A stretch of DNA of 6,832 bases from an uncultured Clostridia bacterium (lineage in GTDB: Bacteria; Bacillota; Clostridia; Oscillospirales; CAG-272), in the NCBI GenBank assembly GCA_947624945.1, contig CANQMJ010000128.1, positions 1 through 6,832 on the forward strand. Direction: 5' to 3'. The notes below the pieces were generated by a model that did no database searches, was not told where the DNA came from, and saw only the letters and a program-made list of their open reading frames with translations. Position 1 is the first letter of the stretch. Each line of letters begins with the position of its first letter. Made by a program: the position numbers and the translations under genes. Positions 1 to 4,835 of this stretch are shown piece by piece.

Positions 1-1
1 G

Positions 2-832
2 GCGTACTTCATCGCTATCCCGACGTCGGCAGGCACAGGCTCCGAGGTCACGCCGTTCGCGGTCATCACAGACGAGAAGACGGGCATCAAGTATCCGCTC
101 GCGGACTACGCCCTCATGCCGAATATGGCTATAATCGACGCCGATATGCATATGACGGCGCCGAAGGGACTGACGGCGGCGTCCGGTATCGACGCGCTGA
201 CGCACGCTATCGAGGCATACGGTTCCATGATGGCGACGGACTTCACGGACGGTATGGCGCTCAAGGCGACCTCGACTATATTCAAGTATCTGCCCCGCGC
301 ATACGACAACGGACTTGCCGACCCGCTCGCAAGAGAGAAGATGGCGGAAGCGGCTACGATGGCGGGCATGGCGTTTGCGAACGCGTTCCTCGGCGTGTGC
401 CATTCGATGGCGCACAAGCTCGGCGCGACGTTCCATATCGCGCACGGCATCGCGAATGCGCTCCTCATAGACGAGACGATGCGCTTCAACGCGGCGGAGG
501 CGCCCGCGAAGATGGGCACGTTCCCGCAGTACTCGTACCCGAACACGCTGCACCGCTACGCGGAGATCGCGAACTCGCTGCATCTTGAGGGCGACACCGA
601 TCAGGAAAAGCTCGACAATCTTATCGCGGCGATAGACGCGCTCAAGGAACGCGTAGGCATCAAGCCCACGATCCGCGACTACGGCATCAAGGAAAAGGAA
701 TTCCTCGCGAAGCTCGATACGATGTCGGAACTCGCCTTCGACGATCAGTGCACGGGCACCAACCCGCGCTACCCGAAGATCTCGGAGATCAAGCAGATGT
801 ACCTCAACGCCTACTACGGCGAGAAGAAATAA
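2..832 (+). CDS. adhE: Bifunctional aldehyde-alcohol dehydrogenase AdhE, C-terminal part (5' truncated by window)
   Basis: This is the iron-dependent alcohol dehydrogenase half of AdhE, which reduces acetaldehyde to ethanol with NADH. The preceding acetaldehyde dehydrogenase half would turn acetyl-CoA into acetaldehyde. The reading frame is open from base 2 and gives 276 residues up to TAA at 830-832. The fragment begins in the conserved IPTSAGTGSEVTPF loop. Predicted iron ligands are D64, H68, H134 and H148 of the fragment. The gaps between them (4, 66 and 14 residues) equal those I recall for the E. coli AdhE ligands. The tail DDQCTGTNPRYPKISEIKQ followed by YYGEKK is typical of AdhE rather than of stand-alone alcohol dehydrogenases. 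The upstream aldehyde dehydrogenase half is not in the window, so bifunctionality is inferred from the C-terminal sequence. The enzyme is cytosolic and often forms spirosome filaments. A strong terminator follows at once, so adhE ends its transcript. Confidence 0.95.
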   Translation, partial: AYFIAIPTSAGTGSEVTPFAVITDEKTGIKYPLADYALMPNMAIIDADMHMTAPKGLTAASGIDALTHAIEAYGSMMATDFTDGMALKATSTIFKYLPRAYDNGLADPLAREKMAEAATMAGMAFANAFLGVCHSMAHKLGATFHIAHGIANALLIDETMRFNAAEAPAKMGTFPQYSYPNTLHRYAEIANSLHLEGDTDQEKLDNLIAAIDALKERVGIKPTIRDYGIKEKEFLAKLDTMSELAFDDQCTGTNPRYPKISEIKQMYLNAYYGEKK

Positions 833-835
833 TTT

Positions 836-874
836 TTTGGGGGAGAGAGGTTTCCTCTCCCCCAAACCTTTTTT
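836..874 (+). terminator. Rho-independent terminator of adhE
   Basis: The stem of 836-847 pairs with 855-866 without mismatch (12 bp, core TTGGGGGAGAG) around a 7-base loop, and a run of six Ts follows at 869-874. It starts four bases after the adhE stop codon. On the minus strand the hairpin is followed by only scattered Ts, so it should stop plus-strand transcription much better than minus-strand transcription. Confidence 0.93.
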
Positions 875-902
875 ATCGCACTATCTTTCCTTAACTGCCT
901 AT

Positions 903-931
903 ATTATACCACAAAATTTGCAATTTGTCAA
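903..931 (-). promoter_or_regulatory. Consensus sigma-A promoter, minus strand, facing the 3' end of adhE
   Basis: Read on the minus strand this is TTGACA (931-926), a 17-base spacer and TATAAT (908-903), a perfect match to both hexamers at the best spacing. Transcription would start near 896 and run leftwards through the adhE terminator hairpin into antisense adhE. No open reading frame with a ribosome binding site lies between the start and adhE. The sequence around the -35 box (CACTTGACAAA) matches that of the tRNA-Thr promoter at 1563-1591. The product, if any, is unknown: antisense RNA, small RNA, or a leftover promoter of a lost gene. Confidence 0.7.
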
Positions 932-947
932 GTGCTTTTCACAAATT
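922..947. promoter_or_regulatory. Inverted repeat overlapping the -35 box of the minus-strand promoter
   Basis: AATTTGTCAA (922-931) and TTCACAAATT (938-947) are inverted copies that match at 9 of 10 positions, around a 6-base centre. The dyad covers the -35 hexamer of the antisense promoter, where a repressor would act. A second, overlapping inverted repeat, TTCACA/TGTGAA (938-943 and 950-955), is followed by six Ts and could be a weak plus-strand terminator. The half-site resembles redox-repressor (Rex) half-sites of the TTGTGAA type, but the centre is 6 rather than 4 bases, so I do not assign a regulator. Confidence 0.35.
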
Positions 948-1082
948 AGTGTGAATTTTTTCAATTTTCGCGTTACCGCTCAACCGTCATCATAACTGAT
1001 TTCTCCGCTCACCGCGGATGTTCGTACAGCCTGTACCCACCGGCAGCTACCTTTGACTACCTGACGTGGTGACGTCTTTCAC

Positions 1083-1096
1083 ACCTACGAATAGGT
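1083..1096. repeat. Small hairpin, UUCG-type loop on the minus strand
   Basis: ACCTA (1083-1087) pairs with TAGGT (1092-1096) around a 4-base loop, CGAA on the plus strand and TTCG on the minus strand. The stem is only 5 bp, but it sits next to two stronger inverted repeats. Confidence 0.4.
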
Positions 1097-1111
1097 TTTT
1101 GACAAGGGGGA

Positions 1112-1127
1112 CTTTCTCGCAAGAAAG
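1112..1127. repeat. Small hairpin CTTTCT/AGAAAG
   Basis: CTTTCT (1112-1117) and AGAAAG (1122-1127) form a perfect 6-bp stem with loop CGCA. It lies 14 bases before the 30-bp palindrome, whose arms are also rich in CTTTTCTT/AAGAAAAG, so the two may belong to one composite element. Confidence 0.45.
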
Positions 1128-1141
1128 AGACGATGCGGGAT

Positions 1142-1171
1142 GAGGACCTTTTCTTATAAGAAAAGGTCCTC
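1142..1171. repeat. Perfect 30-bp palindrome
   Basis: The half GAGGACCTTTTCTTA (1142-1156) is followed directly by its exact reverse complement (1157-1171) with no spacer. As RNA it would fold into a 13-bp stem with a UAUA loop on either strand. There is no T-run on either side, so it is not a standard terminator. Its place inside an otherwise empty gap suggests a repetitive extragenic palindrome or part of a small mobile repeat. Confidence 0.8.
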
Positions 1172-1368
1172 CCCCGAACCCCCTCTCCAAAAGAACACCG
1201 CGCCATAGCTGACTGCGAACAGCTCCCTCGCGACGGGGCGACAGCGCCGACCAGACGTCGTGTCTGCGTCGGACGATGGTAGCGCCGAGCATCGCACGAG
1301 CATTGTGCGTGAATGCGACGCTGGGAAAGCCTTACGGCGGCAGTTCGTCGCTGACGCGCCGACCTGCG

Positions 1369-1394
1369 ACACGTTTTCGCTTCGCGAAAAGTGT
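1369..1394. repeat. Long imperfect hairpin TTTTCGC/GCGAAAA
   Basis: ACACGTTTTCGC (1369-1380) pairs with GCGAAAAGTGT (1384-1394) around loop TTC, with one bulged G at 1373. No T-run follows on either strand. It lies just beyond the tRNA-Thr terminator on the minus strand. Confidence 0.5.
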
Positions 1395-1434
1395 GCTCGT
1401 TGCCTGTTTATGACAGAGTCGAACAGTGCACAGC

Positions 1435-1467
1435 AAAAAGCGCTTGAAAGCGTATGCCTTCAAGCGC
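1435..1467 (-). terminator. Rho-independent terminator of tRNA-Thr
   Basis: On the minus strand, 1467-1456 (GCGCTTGAAGGC) pairs with 1451-1440 over 12 bp, with one G-T pair and a 4-base loop (1452-1455). Five Ts follow, read from the As at 1439-1435. It starts about 10 bases after the tRNA 3' end, so the tRNA precursor has a short 3' trailer. Confidence 0.88.
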
Positions 1468-1476
1468 CTCACCGCA

Positions 1477-1549
1477 AGCTGCTAATCAGAATCGAACTGA
1501 TGACCTCATCCTTACCAAGGATGTGCTCTACCGACTGAGCCATAGCAGC
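1477..1549 (-). tRNA. tRNA-Thr, anticodon GGU
   Basis: On the minus strand the 73-base sequence folds as a full cloverleaf. The acceptor GCTGCTA pairs with TAGCAGC, the D stem is GCTC/GAGC, the anticodon stem CATCC/GGATG holds loop TTGGTAA, and the T stem ATCAG/CTGAT holds loop TTCGATT. The anticodon is GGT, which reads ACC and ACU (Thr). The discriminator base is U. CCA is not encoded and must be added by tRNA nucleotidyltransferase. The gene has its own promoter 14 bases upstream and its own terminator, so it can be made independently of the deacetylase gene before it. Confidence 0.96.
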
Positions 1550-1562
1550 TAACGCACGTGCT

Positions 1563-1591
1563 ATTATATCAAACCGCACGTGGTTTGTCAA
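1563..1591 (-). promoter_or_regulatory. Promoter of tRNA-Thr
   Basis: On the minus strand: TTGACA (1591-1586), 17-base spacer, TATAAT (1568-1563). The predicted start is near 1556, giving a leader of about 7 bases before the tRNA. The segment after the -10 box (AGCACGTGCG) is GC-rich, as at stringently controlled stable-RNA promoters. The 8-mer CGCACGTG occurs twice, at 1553-1560 and 1575-1582, and the spacer holds the inverted repeat CAAACC/GGTTTG (1570-1575, 1582-1587). The -35 box lies only 19 bases past the deacetylase stop codon. Confidence 0.9.
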
Positions 1592-1609
1592 GTGTTTTTT
1601 CTATTTTAA

Positions 1610-2809
1610 TTATCTCTTGTTGATGATCTCGCCGGGGACCCTCTCAGTCGAGCTGTATTCGAGCAGTTCGGACACGGTGACGAGCTGATACCCCTTCGCG
1701 ATAAGGTCGGGGATTATGCGCTTCATCGACTCGACAGTTTCCTTGTGGATATCGTGGCAGAGGATGATGCAACCGTCTTTCGCCGTGCTCATGACCTCGT
1801 TATAGTTTGTTTCCGCGTTGCGCGTCTTCCAGTCCTCGGGGTCTACATTCCAGCGGACTATGAGGAAGCCCTCGTTGACGGACGCTTTCTTCACGTCGTC
1901 GTTCGTGCTCCCGTACGGCGGACGCATTATGCGGGGCGTCACGCCCGTCAGCTTGCGTATATAGCGGCGGACGGAGTCGACCTCCTCCACGATCTCGTCG
2001 TAGGAGAGCGTCGTCAGCTTCGTGTGGTCCCACGTGTGGATGCCGATCTCGTGACCCTCGGCGACGATGCGCTTTATCGTGTCCTCGTGCTTCGCGATCC
2101 TCGTTCCGACGACCATGAACGTCGCGCGCGCGCCGTTTTCGGCGAGGATGTCGAGAAGCTCGTCCGTGTAGTTGCCGGGACCGTCGTCGAACGTCATCGC
2201 CAGCATCGGCTTCGACGGGTCGATCTCATTGTGGAAATCGGCGGCGGGAAGGTCCTTCGGCGCAGATGTTTCGGGCGGGTCGGAGACCGTTATCGCGACG
2301 GATGCCAAAAGCTCGGCGTCGTAGTATATCTCGACCGCGCACTCGCCGACGGCGACCGCTTTCAGCTTTATCTCATGCACTTCCGCGTCGGACGCGGTGA
2401 ACTCCGCAGTCACTACAGCGTCGTTCGTGGACGATGCAGACAGCAGCATCTGATCCGCCGCGTTCGTGAGTATCTCGAACAGTATCTCCGATTCCTCGCC
2501 CGTGACGAGCGCGAGCGAACGGTCTGGCAGCATCACGCGTATCTCGACGTTGAGGGGAGGCTCGGTTACGGGTTCGGTCGTGACCGGCTCGGTCACAGGC
2601 TCTGTTGCGGCGGCAGTTTCCGACTCCGTTGCGGGCGATGTACTCTCGGGCGGCGCGGCAGTCGTGCCGTCCGTGTCTGACGGCGCAGACGTGCCCGTCT
2701 CGCGTACATAGTCCGATATCTCCGCCATTCCGACGACGATGAAACCTATAACCAAAAGCAACACAATCGACGCGGTGCAAATGAGCGCCGCCGTCTTCCC
2801 CTTCGCCAT
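1610..2809 (-). CDS. Membrane-anchored polysaccharide deacetylase (NodB fold, CE4 family)
   Basis: A 399-residue protein with four parts. Residues 7-30 form one hydrophobic anchor, probably uncleaved. Residues 35-85 form a Ser/Thr/Pro/Glu-rich linker with a TEPV-type repeat. Residues 86-177 look like a beta-rich Ig-like domain. Residues 195-385 are the NodB deacetylase domain. All five CE4 motifs are visible: TFDDG (206-210, with catalytic base D208 and metal ligand D209), HTWDH (258-262, metal ligands H258 and H262), RPPYG (296-300), DPEDW (323-327) and LCHD (350-353, H352). By family it should remove N-acetyl groups from GlcNAc or MurNAc of peptidoglycan or a related surface glycan, outside the membrane. 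The substrate cannot be told from sequence. The start is weakly supported: no Shine-Dalgarno lies directly before the ATG, but the next Met (28) would delete the anchor. It has its own promoter at 2940-2968 and no terminator before the tRNA-Thr promoter. Confidence 0.93.
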   Translation of the reverse strand: MAKGKTAALICTASIVLLLVIGFIVVGMAEISDYVRETGTSAPSDTDGTTAAPPESTSPATESETAAATEPVTEPVTTEPVTEPPLNVEIRVMLPDRSLALVTGEESEILFEILTNAADQMLLSASSTNDAVVTAEFTASDAEVHEIKLKAVAVGECAVEIYYDAELLASVAITVSDPPETSAPKDLPAADFHNEIDPSKPMLAMTFDDGPGNYTDELLDILAENGARATFMVVGTRIAKHEDTIKRIVAEGHEIGIHTWDHTKLTTLSYDEIVEEVDSVRRYIRKLTGVTPRIMRPPYGSTNDDVKKASVNEGFLIVRWNVDPEDWKTRNAETNYNEVMSTAKDGCIILCHDIHKETVESMKRIIPDLIAKGYQLVTVSELLEYSSTERVPGEIINKR

Positions 2810-2821
2810 TTCTGTATATTC

Positions 2822-2849
2822 ACGGCGGAAAAGTGAGCTTTGCCGCCGT
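2822..2849 (-). promoter_or_regulatory. Hairpin between an SD-like sequence and the deacetylase start
   Basis: On the minus strand ACGGCGG (2849-2843) pairs with CCGCCGT (2828-2822). Inside, AAAG pairs with CTTT after one mismatch, around loop CTCA. The stem ends 12 bases before the start codon at 2809. The only good purine-rich SD-like sequence, AGGAAGG, lies just upstream of the stem and is too far from the ATG in linear distance. Folding would bring it closer. No T-run follows the stem on the minus strand, so it is not a terminator there. Confidence 0.5.
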
Positions 2850-2892
2850 TTTCCTTCCTGTAATTTAATAAAAATTTTTGCAGATTTACGTT

Positions 2893-2926
2893 GATGCCTA
2901 AATAAACCGTGTTTTTTATAGGCATC
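2893..2926 (-). promoter_or_regulatory. Hairpin at the 5' end of the deacetylase transcript
   Basis: GATGCCTA (2926-2919 on the minus strand) and TAGGCATC (2900-2893) form a perfect 8-bp stem with an 18-base AT-rich loop. It begins about 7 bases after the predicted transcription start. It matches no riboswitch class I know; a 5' stability stem or a protein site is possible. Confidence 0.45.
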
Positions 2927-2939
2927 TCTCTAAAATAAA

Positions 2940-2968
2940 ATTATAGTCCCCGAAACACGACATGTCAA
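2940..2968 (-). promoter_or_regulatory. Promoter of the polysaccharide deacetylase gene
   Basis: On the minus strand: TTGACA (2968-2963), 17-base spacer, TATAAT (2945-2940). The predicted start is near 2933, which gives a leader of about 124 bases to the ATG at 2809. The -35 box lies 49 bases past the flippase stop, so the deacetylase can be made alone, though read-through from the flippase gene is also possible because no clear terminator separates them. Confidence 0.88.
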
Positions 2969-3016
2969 GACTAAATCGCAAAAAATCCGACGTTTTTCAT
3001 GCGGTAAATTCCGACG

Positions 3017-4621
3017 CTATTCTGTAAATATTTTCCTTATATATGCGGCGTCGCCGCCGTTCACGCCGTCGGTCGCGGCGAGCATGAAAACGTACATCGC
3101 GGCCGCCGCGGTGATGAAGAGCGAGCACGATATAACGCCGTCGGCGCGGTAAAGGCGCGGGATATAGTCGATGAGAAACCGTATCGTCGTTGCTGACAGC
3201 ACGGACGCAAAAACGGGACGCATCGTCCACGACAGAAGGCGCGGTTTCACGTCGGCGACGGTCAAAAGCCGCCATATCGAGATCGAGGCGTTGAACACCT
3301 CCGTGATGACAACGGTCGCCGCGTATCCGGCGACGCCGAGACGCGGGACGAGGAACCACACCATCGCGACGCTGAGCGCCGCGTCTGCAATGTTGACGCG
3401 CATACAGAAAAGCTGCTCGCCGAGTCCTTTGAGCATCGAATCGACGGCGGTGTCGAGGTACATGACGGGGATGACGGGCGCGAGCATACGTATATAATAG
3501 CCGGCTTCTTCGCTGTGGTAGAGAAGCTCCCCGAGCTCGTGCGAGAATGCCACCATGATGCCCGACACGCCGATGCCGAACAGGAGCGTTACGCGGAACA
3601 CGCAGTCCGCGATGTGCCGTATGCGCGCCGTCTGACCGCGCGCCCTCGACTCCGACAGTTCGGGCACGAGCAGCGACGAAAACGGTCCGATCACGGCGTA
3701 GGGGAACATTATGACCGGCATCGCCATGCCGTGTACGACGCCGTATGACGACAGCGACTGCGTATACGTGCTGCCCGAGCGCCGAAGCGCATAGGGGATG
3801 AGCATATGCTCGAGCGTGACGAGTCCCGAACGCAGATACGACGAGAGAGCGACGGGCAGCGCGGCGCCACAGAGACTGCGCGCGGCGTCGCGGGGCGAGT
3901 CGGCGGACAGCTCAGTATGTGCGGTGTCTGATGCGGACGCGGCTTGCGGTGCGGGAGCGGCGGCGAAATAGCGCCGTCTGTCGTGCATATAAAGAATGAG
4001 CGAAACGAAGAACGACGCGGCCTCCGCGACGGCGCCTCCGCCGACGACAGCGATAAGGGCGCGGTCCGAGCGTTGCGGAAGTGCTGTGGCGAGCAGCGCC
4101 GAGGTCAAAAAGATTTTGAGTATCTGACCCGTAAGGTCGGAAAACGCGTTCTTCCACACGCGTCTGCACGCGCTGAAATATCCCGACAGCGCGGAGCAGA
4201 GAGAGGTCGGCAGAAGCGTAAACGACAAAAGGCGCAGGCAGCGCACGGTTGAATCGTCGCCGAGAAGGCGCGTGCCGATGAAGTCGGCGCCGAAAAAGAG
4301 GGAAAGCCCGCCCGTGACGCCGAAAAATACGCAGTATTTGACTGTCGCGGACATGACGCGGCGCAGCTTTTGCGGCGAGTCGCCGGGCGCGGCGACGAGC
4401 ACGCATTCCGCCGTCATCCGCGTGACGGCGAGCGAGATGCCCGACGTAGCGAACGTTACGGCGAAGCCGTATGCGGACGAGACGAGCGCGAGCAGTCCCA
4501 TGCCGTCTGCGCCGAGACGGCGCGAGACGAACACGTTGAAGGCGACGGAAACGAGGCGCATCACGAGCGCCGCCGCCGTCATCAAAAGCGCGTTTGTAAA
4601 GTATTTTTTCGCCGCCGTCAT
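3017..4621 (-). CDS. SpoVB/MurJ-type polysaccharide flippase (MOP superfamily membrane protein)
   Basis: A 534-residue polytopic membrane protein, close to the roughly 520 residues of B. subtilis SpoVB. Family signs include the N-terminal segment FVSRRLGADGMGLLAL (31-46), SGYFSACRRVWKNAFSD (146-162), and SMLKGLGEQ (395-403), which corresponds to the S-LQGLGQ segment of SpoVB/MurJ relatives. It has about 13-14 hydrophobic segments in two halves, split by a charged Ala/Ser-rich loop at about 213-248. By family it moves lipid-linked sugar intermediates across the membrane, for peptidoglycan precursors, spore cortex or surface polysaccharide. The cargo cannot be assigned. I chose ATG 4621 because GGGGA lies 9 bases before it and the protein then begins with the usual short basic segment MTAAKKYF. 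The frame stays open upstream to 5071, but that part crosses the divergent promoter region and the next gene. It is transcribed towards the deacetylase and away from the lipoprotein gene. Confidence 0.9.
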   Translation of the reverse strand: MTAAKKYFTNALLMTAAALVMRLVSVAFNVFVSRRLGADGMGLLALVSSAYGFAVTFATSGISLAVTRMTAECVLVAAPGDSPQKLRRVMSATVKYCVFFGVTGGLSLFFGADFIGTRLLGDDSTVRCLRLLSFTLLPTSLCSALSGYFSACRRVWKNAFSDLTGQILKIFLTSALLATALPQRSDRALIAVVGGGAVAEAASFFVSLILYMHDRRRYFAAAPAPQAASASDTAHTELSADSPRDAARSLCGAALPVALSSYLRSGLVTLEHMLIPYALRRSGSTYTQSLSSYGVVHGMAMPVIMFPYAVIGPFSSLLVPELSESRARGQTARIRHIADCVFRVTLLFGIGVSGIMVAFSHELGELLYHSEEAGYYIRMLAPVIPVMYLDTAVDSMLKGLGEQLFCMRVNIADAALSVAMVWFLVPRLGVAGYAATVVITEVFNASISIWRLLTVADVKPRLLSWTMRPVFASVLSATTIRFLIDYIPRLYRADGVISCSLFITAAAAMYVFMLAATDGVNGGDAAYIRKIFTE

Positions 4622-4656
4622 ATAAAGTATTCCCCGCTTTGCGATGCATAAATATA

Positions 4657-4673
4657 GTAGATATGGTAGATAT
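4657..4673. repeat. Short direct repeat GTAGATAT, 9-bp period
   Basis: GTAGATAT occurs at 4657-4664 and again at 4666-4673, inside an AT-rich block just upstream of the flippase start. It may mark the flippase promoter region, but I see no convincing -35/-10 pair there on the minus strand. Confidence 0.4.
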
Positions 4674-4718
4674 ATATTCGCGTCCGCGCCGCATAATGCA
4701 CGGAAAATGCTTTGCACA

Positions 4719-4775
4719 TTGACAAAAGACGCGCATATTGACAAAAGCCGAAGATGTTGACAAACGGGCGATATT
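4719..4775 (+). repeat. Three tandem 19-bp units, each starting TTGACAAA
   Basis: TTGACAAA begins at 4719, 4738 and 4757, so the period is exactly 19 bases. The first two units share TTGACAAAAG; the third reads TTGACAAACG. The rest of each unit has diverged, but G and C are common near the middle. The third core serves as the -35 box of the lipoprotein promoter; the first two have no -10 box at a usable distance. They could be regulator binding sites arranged like an operator array. Confidence 0.75.
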
Positions 4776-4785
4776 ATGTTATAAC
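4757..4785 (+). promoter_or_regulatory. Promoter of the transglutaminase lipoprotein operon
   Basis: TTGACA (4757-4762), 17-base spacer, TATAAC (4780-4785). The predicted start is near 4792, giving a leader of about 44 bases with GGAG before the ATG. A second TATAAT at 4799-4804 has no matching -35 box (ATGTTA at 17 bases), so I prefer the first. Confidence 0.85.
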
Positions 4786-4788
4786 ATA
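4775..4788. promoter_or_regulatory. 14-bp perfect palindrome over the -10 box (candidate operator)
   Basis: TATGTTA (4775-4781) is followed directly by its reverse complement TAACATA (4782-4788). It covers the whole -10 hexamer at 4780-4785. A dimeric repressor bound here would block the promoter. The regulator is unknown, and AT-rich palindromes of this size can arise by chance. Confidence 0.45.
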
Positions 4789-4826
4789 TGCGTCGAAATA
4801 TAATATAGTTGTAATTTCCTCGGTAC

Positions 4827-4830
4827 GGAG
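4827..4830 (+). promoter_or_regulatory. Ribosome binding site of the lipoprotein gene
   Basis: GGAG at 4827-4830 lies 5 bases before ATG 4836. It fixes the start of the gene at the codon that opens the signal peptide. Confidence 0.8.
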
Positions 4831-4835
4831 AATAT

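Larger units (their letters stand above)
962..1434. other. Non-coding stretch rich in small hairpins, no credible gene
   Basis: Short open frames exist on both strands here, but none has a good ribosome binding site or a recognisable protein. Several run into the tRNA or its terminator, and their predicted proteins are arginine-rich and low in information. Instead the stretch contains a series of inverted repeats: GTACA/TGTAC at 1024-1036, ACCTA/TAGGT at 1083-1096, CTTTCT/AGAAAG at 1112-1127, a 30-bp palindrome at 1142-1171, and a long stem at 1369-1394. A C-rich segment at 1171-1187 follows the palindrome. I recognise no known structured RNA. The make-up resembles dispersed intergenic repeat elements, which is an inference that needs the rest of the genome. 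Confidence 0.5.

Noticed and set aside
922..947. Rex operator calling NADH control
   Set aside because: The half-sites are similar, but the 6-base centre and mismatch do not fit the usual TTGTTAA-N4-TTAACAA layout; kept only as an unnamed dyad.
1047..1372. Overlapping minus-strand open frames of 72 and 81 codons in the gap
   Set aside because: No ribosome binding sites, Arg/Ser-rich low-information proteins, and the frames run across the 30-bp palindrome.
1260..1538. Plus-strand open frame of 92 codons
   Set aside because: It runs through the tRNA-Thr terminator and most of the tRNA gene on the opposite strand, so it is a chance frame.
1477..1549. tRNA-Thr as an integration site of a mobile element
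   Set aside because: No second copy of the tRNA 3' end and no integrase are visible in the window.
1745..2680. Long plus-strand frame of 311 codons opposite the deacetylase
   Set aside because: It is the shadow of a gene with all five CE4 motifs on the other strand; its own protein is Arg/Val/Asp-rich without recognisable features.
2978..3006. Possible terminator after the flippase gene (CGCA/TGCG with A/T run)
   Set aside because: The stem has only 4 GC-containing pairs plus an A-T run and a bulge; too weak to call.
4640..4720. Flippase promoter or sporulation sigma-factor promoter on the minus strand
   Set aside because: AT-rich blocks such as CATATCTA resemble -10 elements, but none has a fitting -35 element at proper spacing.
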